Assembly: GCA_964020085.1 (NCBI GenBank)
Contig: OZ026598.1
Coordinates: 21,114,129 to 21,178,128 of the forward strand
From: Micromussa lordhowensis
Taxonomy: Eukaryota > Cnidaria > Anthozoa > Scleractinia > Lobophylliidae
DNA: 64,000 bases
Reading direction: 5' to 3'
Shown: positions 54,901-64,000 of the stretch, in pieces
Position numbering within the stretch: position 1 is the first letter of the stretch
Layout: the number at the start of each line of letters is the position of its first letter
Notes under the pieces: generated by a model
Seen by the model: only the letters and a program-made list of their open reading frames with translations
Databases searched by the model: none
What the model was told of the DNA's origin: nothing
Position numbers and translations under genes: made by a program

Positions 54901-57398
54901 CCGAAATGAAAGGGAACGATTGTTTTCAAATTTCTACGAGCTGGGCGACAGTAATCTTCAGAATGCTTACCTTCGCGGTCTCATAGAGAAGGAAGACACC
55001 GTGGGGCTTAAACGCCAGAGATATTCGTATTTTGTTTCAACTAAGGAATTGATGAGGGTCGAGGTATGCCATCATATGTCAGTTTTTTCACTTAATGTTA
55101 GTTGAAATAGAAAAAGGTCTGTCACGATTTATGAAAAGAAGGATATCATTTTTTTATCGATTAATAACATTGTCAATGAGAGAAAAATATGCCGACTTGA
55201 TTGAGTTGAGTTGATTGAGTTACGAAATACTGGAATGCCAATCATAAGGTGAAGTTTGTTGTGCTTTTTTGTATGGCCGACTTTGCATAAAAGAATGCAA
55301 ACGGAAATTTATAAGTGCTCCTATATTTTCCAAAGGTTACATTTGTGGTGAAAAGATTCCAAACAAATGTACGAAAACGTAACATGTTTGTGCTACACGA
55401 AATACGGAAAATAAGGGAAGAGTCATAAAGCTTGACAAGAAAAAATATAGACTTAACGAGCACACTTTGGGAAAATTAATTCAGTTCAACTTTGAAGTCA
55501 AAACATTAGCTGGAAATAAAAAATGGCGTTATTTGCAACAGCAGAGTTCAAACGCACTAAGCACGAAAAAAAGTGACTTAATTACCTGGGGGAATATTTT
55601 ATCCACAGTTAGGGAGACTTATCGTTGATCTCAACATTATCTGATTTACGGTTTTATTTGCAGGTCTGTTCACAGGCATTTTTGTCAATTCATGGCATAA
55701 GTGAAAAGAAAGTGAGGGTGGTGCGAGAAAAAGAGAATATAACGGATATGAGGGGAAAACACCCGATCAGGCCCCATCGAATCACTGAGGAAATGAAGCA
55801 AAAGGTAACTACCTAAGGTCAATGATTTTTACTTACTTATTACAACGGTTGATTCTTCGGGTTATTTTCGATAGATGAGTTGGTACAAATATTATAGCCC
55901 AAGTTGGGCCCCGCCGTCAGTAAAAAAGTTGAAATACAGTGAAACAAGCTCGAAGAAAAAAAATGACTGATTCGATAAATAGATTTCAAAAGATGTCAAA
56001 ACAATAATGATATATGGCATTCATGTCTGTTGTTTGCTCTCTCAGGTCAGAGATCACATAAATAGCCACCCAGTACAGGAGTCGCATTATTCCCGGAATG
56101 ACAATCCAAATAGAAGGTACGGTAAATTTACGTATTTTAGCTTTCGTCTTTTAGGTCGTTTTGGGTCCAACATAAAAGATTTCTGCCCTAATAAACTCTG
56201 CTCCATTCATACATTCGAGTGATTGTAGCATCAGGAAGCCGTATAAACGTTAGTAGTGGTTCCATAAATTCATGTAACATGACCAAGCCTAGCCTACGGA
56301 ATTATCATCACAAGGGAAGAGGGGGGCGTTGTTTTTCCTCTTTCCTTTCACGGATTACAACGCTTTGCGTCACACACACCTTGAAGAGCATTTAGACCTG
56401 TAGTCAAATAAATAATGTGTACTTTTAAGGTGGCTCCCTAGCTTTAAAGTTAACATCTGTTTCATTGGCTCACTGTTATCAGGTTTAGTGCTTATGTTCC
56501 ACTATTCTTTTAAGATATCTGGAGGGGAATCTTTCGATTCAGCGTATGTACGAGGAGTACATAGAAGAAAACGAGCCAGCAGTCTGGAAGAGAAAACAAG
56601 GGATTCTAAAGTAAGGCAATTTTAAGACAATAAATTGCAATGCTCATCAATCGTATAACACAAATCAAACGTGACTTACAATTTACAAATATTTCAGGTA
56701 TTGAGATACATCTCAATTTATTCCATGTCATAGAAAATACAGCCAAACAGAAAAGAGGAAGGCCATTGTATTTTCAGCAGTATTGAAACCACAAACACAC
56801 AAAGGCCCTAGCTAGTTGTTGACTGTTAAGACGATAGTGAAACCAAACGCTGAAGAATTACACGCTAAGAATTTATCAGGTTTTGAGTTTCTGATGTAAG
56901 GAAAACAAAACTCTTTTTCCTTTATGATTAACTTTTCGCAAACAGAAGCTCGCAAATTTCTTCAAATTTCGATGTTTCAGTTAAAGTAATGATACAACTG
57001 AAATCTCTAATGTAGAAAAGAAGTCATTGAAAAAGATTAAATATTGGCAGAGAAATGGCGGTTTTAAGTTTTGCCTGGAAAAAGTAAAAATTACCCGTAT
57101 GATTGACACACTAAGCTCTGTTTTCTCGAATCAATTTTTTCACTTGAAGCGGACATTGTAAAGAGCTGAAAACTCATAGGGAATTTGTCCGATTGCCCCC
57201 AAATTTTGACAGTGGGTAGATTAACACATGAACAACAAAAAGGTGTCTGCGAATTTTTTCTTTCGAAATATTTTTTTTCAATGAGAGCAATTTTTGCACA
57301 ACTGACACTTCACATTTGTGTTATACTATTTCGAAAACGTTCTATAACTTTTCACTGTAACCGAGTATGGCAAAACGCAAGCACGTTTTTTAGCGCTA

Positions 57399-57455
<57 letters not shown>

Positions 57456-59601
57456 GAATTGGATGGACGCACAATAGACATTGTCCATTCCTTAACTGTA
57501 CAGTGTAACTGAAATTTGTTACTCTTCTTAGGGCAAGACAAGAAAATGTCCAAGCGCAAGAACCCCTTAAGTCAGGAATTTCGTACGATCTGTACTGGAG
57601 GGTGTTTAGAACGGATTTTAACCTTGGGTTCCGTAAACCCAAAACAGACACGTGCTCCAGATGTGACTCCTTCAGAATTGCAATTAAAGAAGAACCAGAT
57701 CACGAAGAAAAATTAAAGATAGAAAAAGAGCGAGATAATCATCAGGAAAACGCAAAGCTTGCTTATGACGAAAAGAAGAAGGACAAGGAGGTAACATTCG
57801 ATGTACTTTGGTTAATCCCACTCCTAGCATATTTACTTTGTTACCCTTATAATAACGTTCGCTTGTAAAAAAAAACCTGCATGTAATATTTATCCTTTGA
57901 TGGGTACAATAATTTTGTTTCGTTTGTTTATAAGGCTGCCATCGTTACCTGGTCGGGCAAAAGGCGACTCTATGGTGGAGTAAAACATAAAAGCCAAGAC
58001 TGCGTAGATGTCATTACCTTTGACTTCCAACAGAACCTGGAAACACCCAGTCTGCGCCATAATGACATGTTTTATCTTCGTCAATTGTGGACGTATAATT
58101 TTGGAATCCACGATTGCGTGCAGGGGAGAGGTATGTATATGTACATATATAGTGCACGAGTTACACGGTGCTTCAAGCTAAATGGTGCTACGACACCACA
58201 AGTCAGTAGTAGAAGGAGATCGGGGAAGGACAACTTCTGACATAAAAAAAAAGCTGAAAAGCAAAACTCTTTTATAACGTTTCGGTCCTATAATTTTTTA
58301 AATATCATCGCTGTATGTAAGTTCATAAAAGTAAAAATGGACTAATGGATAACATTACGGAATCAATAGGAAATAGGGACGTTCATAGTTATAAACGAGG
58401 AAGGTATGCGAGTGCTAGACTATCACATGTTGTCGAAATTGAGATAGCCAGGGAGGCTGCTAGCACTCTCTGAAATATTAGAATGTCGTATTTGTTCAGT
58501 CGCGCCCAGCCTAGAATTGGCACGGTTATGGTCATGAAATTTTGTTACAGTTTTGATCAATTGGTAACAGGACTTCGTGTCGTCCAATTCTGTCCAATTG
58601 CAATCATACTCGTAATACTCGGACGACCGCGTATAGTGGGAGTCCGATTTGTTTAATTATTAAACAAATTGGACTCCCACTATACGCGGTCGTCCGATTT
58701 TGTTAGTCACTCGTTTGATTACAGACGGAATTGGATTCCGCTCAGTCCTATTAACACAATTAATTGGTTGATTAAATAATACTTGTTATTGTTATTTAGG
58801 TTACATGCACGTTTGGTCTGAGACGACAGCCAAGAGAGGAAGCGCGGAGGTCGTCTCCTGCCTCCAAAAATTTTTTAATGACAATGGAACTGGAGCGAGG
58901 TAATTTCCTATTTAATATCATTACTAATAACTCGTCAGGTTTGTTAACGTCTTGACTACTAAAGTCGTTTCTAAGAAAGGACCCACATTTGTTTACATCT
59001 GTCGAGGGATGTTCTCTCTATTTAAGGGTTTTGTATAAGCTTTCCAGAATCAGCCGTTTGACAGACCAACTCACAAAAAAGAGGGATATGTTTACTTTGG
59101 TTTTGTTTTAGCTTTACTCAAGTGAAGTTCTTAATCGAGAACACAATAGCAAACCTCTGCAGTAAATGGCGGCAAAGTCAGAAGTAAGGCAGCCTTAGGT
59201 TTCTTAAAAATTATAAAAAGAACGATCACTGGCTATATATATATAAAAAACTTTCAAGCTTTCGGCTGTCAGGCTACGGCCTTCAATGGATAAAATGGAA
59301 AAACTCGACAAGTACTATTCAAACTTCAGAGCTATTGATCCCCCTGAGATTTTACTTTCATGATGAATAAGAGCAGCTAAAAACTGATATTCATACACAT
59401 TTTCACTCCGAATGGGTTCTTGGCTTACTGATAGAGTACGCTTGAATTTCTAAGCTTTTGTGTGACGCGGAATTTACATGACAGCCGAGAGAGCTGTGAT
59501 GTTGGTTTAAAAAGTGACTTATTTCGGGGAATTTGGCTATTCTTGTATTAGAATAAAGTATTATTGTTACGTTTTTGAGTTCTTCGAGAGATAAATTCAC
59601 A

Positions 59602-59634
<33 letters not shown>

Positions 59635-59674
59635 GCTGGTTTCCGGCCACCATGTTGGTGCCCATCTGGATGGA

Positions 59675-59714
<40 letters not shown>

Positions 59715-59742
59715 GGAAAACGTTTCTCCACATATCTTCCAA

Positions 59743-59786
<44 letters not shown>

Positions 59787-61410
59787 GTTTACCTTCTTTC
59801 TTTTCCCAGATTCTGGACTTAATCTATTGAACGGTTTTGATTTTTTTATTTTGATCCATTTTGAATGCCGTGACACTGCAAACCAGCAATACGAAGTAGG
59901 TGAGACTAATAAAAAGAATATATTAAACAGGGGAAAAAATATGTGTGTAAGTGTCAAAAAAAACTTAATTGTTCTTTTTTAAAAGAATAGAGTATTGATT
60001 GGGGAGCAGCCTTGAATTGTTATCTGCATGGTCTATCAAAGCGGTGCGCCATGATTCTGCCAGTTTTTTCATTTTATCCATTGAAAGCTGTAGCCTGACA
60101 GCCGAAAGCTTGAAAGTTTTTTATCTATATATAGCCAGTGAGCGTTCTTTTTATAATTTTTAAGATGTCTTATCCTGGCTACGGTTCTTCTATTTTTAAA
60201 CCTTAGATTTGTTGAAAGTTGAACGCCCCATCAGGCATGGGTTAACTCAGTAACGAATCTAACCAAGAAAAAGCAAACGTTGCCGTGACATCTTGGCAGC
60301 AAGTGTTCACGTTTTCAGCGCGGAAAGTAGAGAAAAATAGTATTAAAAGTACTAGATTTCAAGTCAACAGGGAAAAAAAGCTAACTTAACTCATGTTTAG
60401 TCAAAGAAATCCCGGACTGCTGTTGAGTATCTTAGTAGCAGTGTACATGCAGAGACAACTATAGAAGAATTACCACAAAGAGAAAAAAGTATATGGAGAA
60501 GAAAAGTAAATATTAGAATTTAAGCGGGCTCCAATAATAAGAAGTACCGGGCTCCGCGGCAGATGCCTTTTCAGGTAGCTCGGCGAGATGTCAAAATTTT
60601 CTATCCACTATTCACGTACAAAGCTTTATATCCAAGGAGCGTTTGGATCGACATCACTGTCTGCCAATTGACAACAACCTGCGTTTAGCATTGGAGTAAA
60701 GTCAGAAATTTTATAATTTAATATAATTAACAAGTGATTGTTCTGTTCTTTTCTTCAGATCTCTAATTTCCTACTCAGATGGGTGTGGTGGACAGAACAA
60801 GAACCACACTTTTCTTTTTTTTTACATAGACCTCTTCAAGCGAGGAGTGTTCGAGTCAATCGAACACAAGTTCATGGTACGTGGACATTCGTACCTTGAA
60901 AACGATCGCGACTTCGCTCTGATCGAGAAGAGGAAGAAGAGCAGTACGGTTCTCCTACCTGAGGATTGGGCCAAAGTTATTGAGGGAGCCAACCTGAGAA
61001 ACCCCTTTATGGTCACAAAAATGAAGCAGGAAGATTTCAAGAGTTGGAAGACGCACCTTGACCACAAGTATTGCCTCCAGAAGAAAGATACGGACGGAAA
61101 CCCTGTGCGATTCCAGCAGATCCACAGATTCAACGTTGGCTGGGGATCAGAACTTGATCCTAAGACAGGGCAATCGGTGGTGACGTACCACCCCGACCAC
61201 GTCTGGATCAAGACCAGTCATGACCCCTCCCAGCCGTGGCAGAAAGTGGCAATTAAGGAAAGAGCAGCATCAAACAGCCAACCACCAGCTCTGTACTCCT
61301 CGCCAATCCCTTTGAAGTCGGCAAAAGTACAAGACCTGAAAAAGATCGCCGAGAAACATCTCCCGGAACCGCAGAGGTCCTTCTACTTGAACTTGAGGGA
61401 AGAGGAGTAA
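51986..61410 (+). CDS. Intact 10-exon transposase-like gene (D-G-C-G-G-Q-N family)
   Basis: Exons: 51986-52245, 54377-54503, 54896-55063, 55664-55804, 56046-56116, 56515-56610, 57532-57790, 57935-58130, 58800-58899, 60759-61410. All introns are GT-AG and all phases agree, giving 689 residues with no stop. Order: acidic N-terminus; a basic Cys block ([24 protein letters not shown]); [10 protein letters not shown] and [25 protein letters not shown] (about 317-333); VDVITFDFQ with D404; [11 protein letters not shown] with D480; [11 protein letters not shown] with D522/D524; C-terminal FYLNL. The layout matches a widespread invertebrate family that I take to be DDE/D transposase-derived (possibly Sola-like; not certain). 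Introns hold other MITEs, so it has been in place for some time and may be domesticated. No terminal repeats were found. Confidence 0.85.
58619..58697. repeat. 79-bp near-perfect palindrome in intron 8
   Basis: Arms of 39 bp beginning tcggacgaccgcgtatag pair with one mismatch (G/A) around a single central base. A fold-back MITE within the intron of the transposase-like gene. Confidence 0.9.
59207..60168. mobile_element. ~960-bp element with ~100-bp terminal inverted repeats, intron 9
   Basis: Left end cttaaaaattataaaaagaa through actttcaagctttcggctg is inverted at the right end (cagccgaaagcttgaaagt ... ttctttttataatttttaag). The middle (about 59600-59710) contains a catgttggtg/caccaacatg hairpin related to those in the long inverted repeats. 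Non-coding. Confidence 0.85.
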
Positions 61411-61448
61411 GGCAAGAAGCAAGCAGGCTCCCTCAATAACGGCAGTCC

Positions 61449-61764
61449 ACAGCTCCCACCCTGCATTGCACTGCGCAGGGAAAATTCCTGTTTGCCGAGC
61501 GTTCGGCATTGCACGCAGGTACCCAAAACAGCTCCCACCCTGCATTGCACTCCGCAGGGAAAATTCCTGTTCGCCGAGCGTTCGGCATTGCACACAGGTA
61601 CCAAAAACAGCTCCCACCCTGCATTGCACTCCGCAGGGAAAATTCCTGTTTGCCGAGCGTTCGGCATTGCACGCAGGTACCAAAAACAGCTCCCACCCTG
61701 CATTGCACTCCGCAGGGAAAATTCCTGTTTGCCGAGCGTTCGGCATTGCACACAGGTAACACGC
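61449..61764. repeat. 79-bp minisatellite, 4 copies, open in all six frames
   Basis: Unit starts at 61449, 61528, 61607 and 61686 (acagctcccaccctgc). Copies differ at a few bases (gcgcag/ccgcag, tttgcc/ttcgcc, acgcag/acacag). No stop codon occurs in any frame on either strand. It lies 38 bp after the stop of the transposase-like gene, in its likely 3' untranslated region. Confidence 0.95.
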
Positions 61765-61808
61765 GCCTTGCTTTCATCGTTTGTGGACGATTGCGGGTCG
61801 CTTAAAAC

Positions 61809-61824
61809 GGCTCCTTTAGGAGCC
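61809..61824 (+). promoter_or_regulatory. Histone-type 3' stem-loop
   Basis: ggctcc-ttta-ggagcc preceded by ttaaaac and followed by accaaa. Same architecture as the element at 45047, with a compensatory T-A to C-G pair, so the stem is conserved. Lies 398 bp after the stop codon at 61410. Confidence 0.68.
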
Positions 61825-61887
61825 ACCAAACCTACAAAAGTCAATGATCAATGCAATGTGCTATCTCCTCTATAGTAAACAATATTC

Positions 61888-61893
61888 AATAAA
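61888..61893 (+). terminator. Polyadenylation signal
   Basis: Canonical aataaa followed within 10-20 bases by a gt/t-rich stretch (gtttgttgttctttgg). Probable 3' end of the transposase-like transcript. Confidence 0.6.
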
Positions 61894-62227
61894 GTTTGTT
61901 GTTCTTTGGCCAGGGAAATCTAACAAAACGACTTGAGAACGGCTTCCATATGGAACCTTACAAAAAATCAGTTGTTAGAAGGAAAGCCTTCGCGGTTATG
62001 TGTTTGACCATGTGTATAGTTTTTTAGTTACCACCACTTCTTCGAGCCTATTCCCTCCGCCTTCTTGAGTATTCTTGGGTTGCACAAAAACTAAAACGCC
62101 ACCAAAGTTATTATCTTCATTAGGCGTAAGAGTGGATAAATTTATAGCTTTGAAAATTTTTCACCTCAATATCTTGCTTTGTCTAAAAACAGGAACATTT
62201 CAAATTTCAGAGCTATGGTAGTGCGTG

Positions 62228-62400
62228 ACATAAAGCTATGAACGTGTTTGTCGAAAAATATATACTTATTTCGGGACTTTGAGCCTTTTTAGAAGTTAAA
62301 GTATTAGGAAAAATGCTTATTTAAATGTTTGCTTGATCAGTTCAGATAATCAGCGGCCTAGATAGCTAAAGTAGGTTCCGGACGTTTACATTATTTTCCA
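62228..62400 (+). repeat. Dispersed repeat, direct copy of 46864-47050
   Basis: Adjoins the inner end of the right inverted-repeat arm. The left arm does not have this sequence next to it, so the arms' symmetry ends exactly here. Confidence 0.8.
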
Positions 62401-64000
62401 GCCGCCATGTTGATATCCTTTGGAGGTACACCAACATGGCGGCTGCATACTTGTGCAAAATATTTCGACAAGTATTTGAACTTTGGGAAAACGCACAGAC
62501 CTGAAAGTTAGAGACGCGTCTTATTTATTTGTCACATATAACGTTATCATTTTTTTTAATTGCGTCACGGTGCAACCCAAGACTCAATGTCAGGCCTCTG
62601 AATTCTTGATTTTCATGTGACGTAATCATATTCCAAAATTGAATATTACCCTTGGTCTGAGGTTTTAGTTTCATCGGCTAAAAAGACCCTATAGGAACTT
62701 GACATTTCTGTTTTAGCTCGAAAGGGTTCGTCTCATTGTGATAAAGCACGTTGAATTTCGAAGCTTTTGCGTTGCGTGACAGGACACCACATGACAATGG
62801 CGACCCGAGAAGGCTGTCGCGGAGGTCAAAAGAAGAGTTATCGCATTAGTTTTTGCTAACTAAACAGTGCTTGCACTAGAAGAAGCATTTATTTCAATGT
62901 GTCGGATCTCTAGAGCAATATAATTTTTCGTTTCAATAGCATAACTCAATGACAGGTGTTTCTGTTACTTTACAGCCACCATGTTTGTGTTCTTCTGAAA
63001 GACACAAACATGGCGTCTCCCTACAAAGCTCTATAAATTTGGGTCTAGACTGCGAGGAGTCTCTCTTTTCCTCAAAAATACGTGGGAAAGAACGTAAAAC
63101 AAGTAAGCGTGCGTGCGTGACGTGCGTACCACGCTGGTAGCGTGGGTTTTGGGAGACGAGCCGCTCCAACGTCACGCTCACAGTCACGTTCGCACGCTTA
63201 TTCGTTTTGCGTTCTTCGAGGAAAAGAGAGACCTTCGATCACGTGATGCTCGTAGACAGACAAAGTTTTGCTGTTAAATTAGTCAACAGTGTCAGCTTCT
63301 CACACACATAAGTCATACTAAAAAGTTTTACATTTAATATCAACGACGGCGCGCAATTTTACAGTCTCGGTGGAACTTTATTTGACAGTCAGAGGTGAGT
63401 TTCGATGAGAATTTAGACGGTTAATTTTAGCAGCGTCGAGTTGTTTTGGTTATTGAAAGAAGAGGTGAAATAGCGAAAAAAATAGACTGACCTCGTATCG
63501 AACCGATGTCGCGACAAAAGTAAGCGAACAGCGGCGCCTTAATCGATTGAACTAAAGAAGCAACGCTAAGTTTGTAATGAAATAACGTAAGTTAAAACTT
63601 GTATCGCTCGAACAACTAGCGGCGAATGCGGCACTTCGGTGACTTTGCAGCTTACATGTAAACATTTCTGAGAACTCTCAAAATTGGCCGAAAATATAAG
63701 GGACGTTCTTTTCGACGGCCGAATCTTTCGAAATTTCCGGATCTTCATTATCGAAGGTGGATTTCGATGCCAACTTAAACGGTTGATCTAAAGGAGTATC
63801 GACAATCCCGGCTATTTTTGACGTTTGTTTTGATGTGAAAAAGATCAGAAGATGATAAATGAAAGGAAAAGAAAAATGGGCCGACGTCGAGTCGAACCCG
63901 TGTCCCGACAAAATTCAAAGCCGCTGCTAGCATAGCGCTTTAACCGATGGTGCTAACCAGACATCTTTAGCGGGCAAGTGTTAATTTTATATATATTTAA
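62401..64000 (-). repeat. Right arm of the ~1.55-kb inverted repeat
   Basis: Reverse complement of 27963-29507 with very few differences, plus a ~55-bp insertion near 62717-62770 (cgaaagggttcgtctcattg). Includes copies of both tRNA-like regions. It continues past the window end. Confidence 0.92.

Noticed and set aside
61270..61875. Six overlapping long ORFs on both strands
   Set aside because: They are translations of the 79-bp minisatellite; the repetitive Ala/Cys/Gly text has no domain and every frame is open for the same reason.

Overview
The window looks like a piece of a cnidarian nuclear genome, most likely an anthozoan such as a stony coral. This is inferred from animal-type genes (Frizzled-type cysteine-rich domains, a homeobox with an eh1 motif, a small-Maf bZIP, Nanos, BTB-BACK), GT-AG introns with very small exons, AT-rich intergenic DNA, and dense transposon and MITE content (piggyBac, Harbinger, CR1-type and L1-like LINEs, TTAA-site MITEs, fold-back elements). 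The species cannot be named from the sequence alone.

Layout. 1-7.2 kb is a graveyard of mobile elements: the 3' part of a piggyBac transposase, an L1-like reverse transcriptase abutting a different LINE, a broken 'GWAL'/SAP-like gene, a 41-bp minisatellite, and a decayed CR1-type LINE whose 5' ORF has a 2A-like motif and a PHD finger. 7.24-12.08 kb is an apparently intact two-gene Harbinger transposon (spliced Myb/SANT-like protein plus DDE transposase) bounded by ~40-bp inverted repeats, with a 66-bp perfect-palindrome MITE in the intron. 12.6-14.6 kb holds a TTAA-site MITE and two exons of a UBX-like gene. 16.27-23.58 kb is a candidate 7.3-kb DNA element with ~600-bp inverted repeats and two divergently oriented multi-exon genes of no family I recognise; the plus-strand one is made of small symmetric exons, three of them tandem copies. 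25.8-30.2 kb is a small coiled-coil gene, interrupted in an intron by one arm of a ~1.55-kb near-identical inverted repeat whose other arm lies at 62.4-64.0 kb.

The 33 kb between those arms is the gene-rich part. Two intronless paralogues (30.66 and 47.8 kb) encode single-pass membrane proteins with a Frizzled CRD outside and a short proline-rich, tyrosine-bearing tail inside. Between them lie an Lbx/NKL-like homeobox gene with a duplicated exon 1, an intronless small-Maf-like bZIP gene, a Nanos-like gene, a segmental duplication giving a filled/empty site pair for a TTAA MITE, and a BTB-BACK gene. At 51.99-61.41 kb ten exons join in phase into a 689-codon transposase-like protein with a D-G-C-G-G-Q-N motif. 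A 79-bp minisatellite open in all six frames, a histone-type 3' stem-loop and a polyadenylation signal follow it.

The best candidates for something undescribed are the pair of Frizzled-CRD single-pass proteins with a shared tail motif, the 7.3-kb long-TIR element with its modular-exon gene, and the histone-type stem-loops downstream of non-histone, transposon-like genes. All functional statements are inferred from sequence patterns; no search was run.
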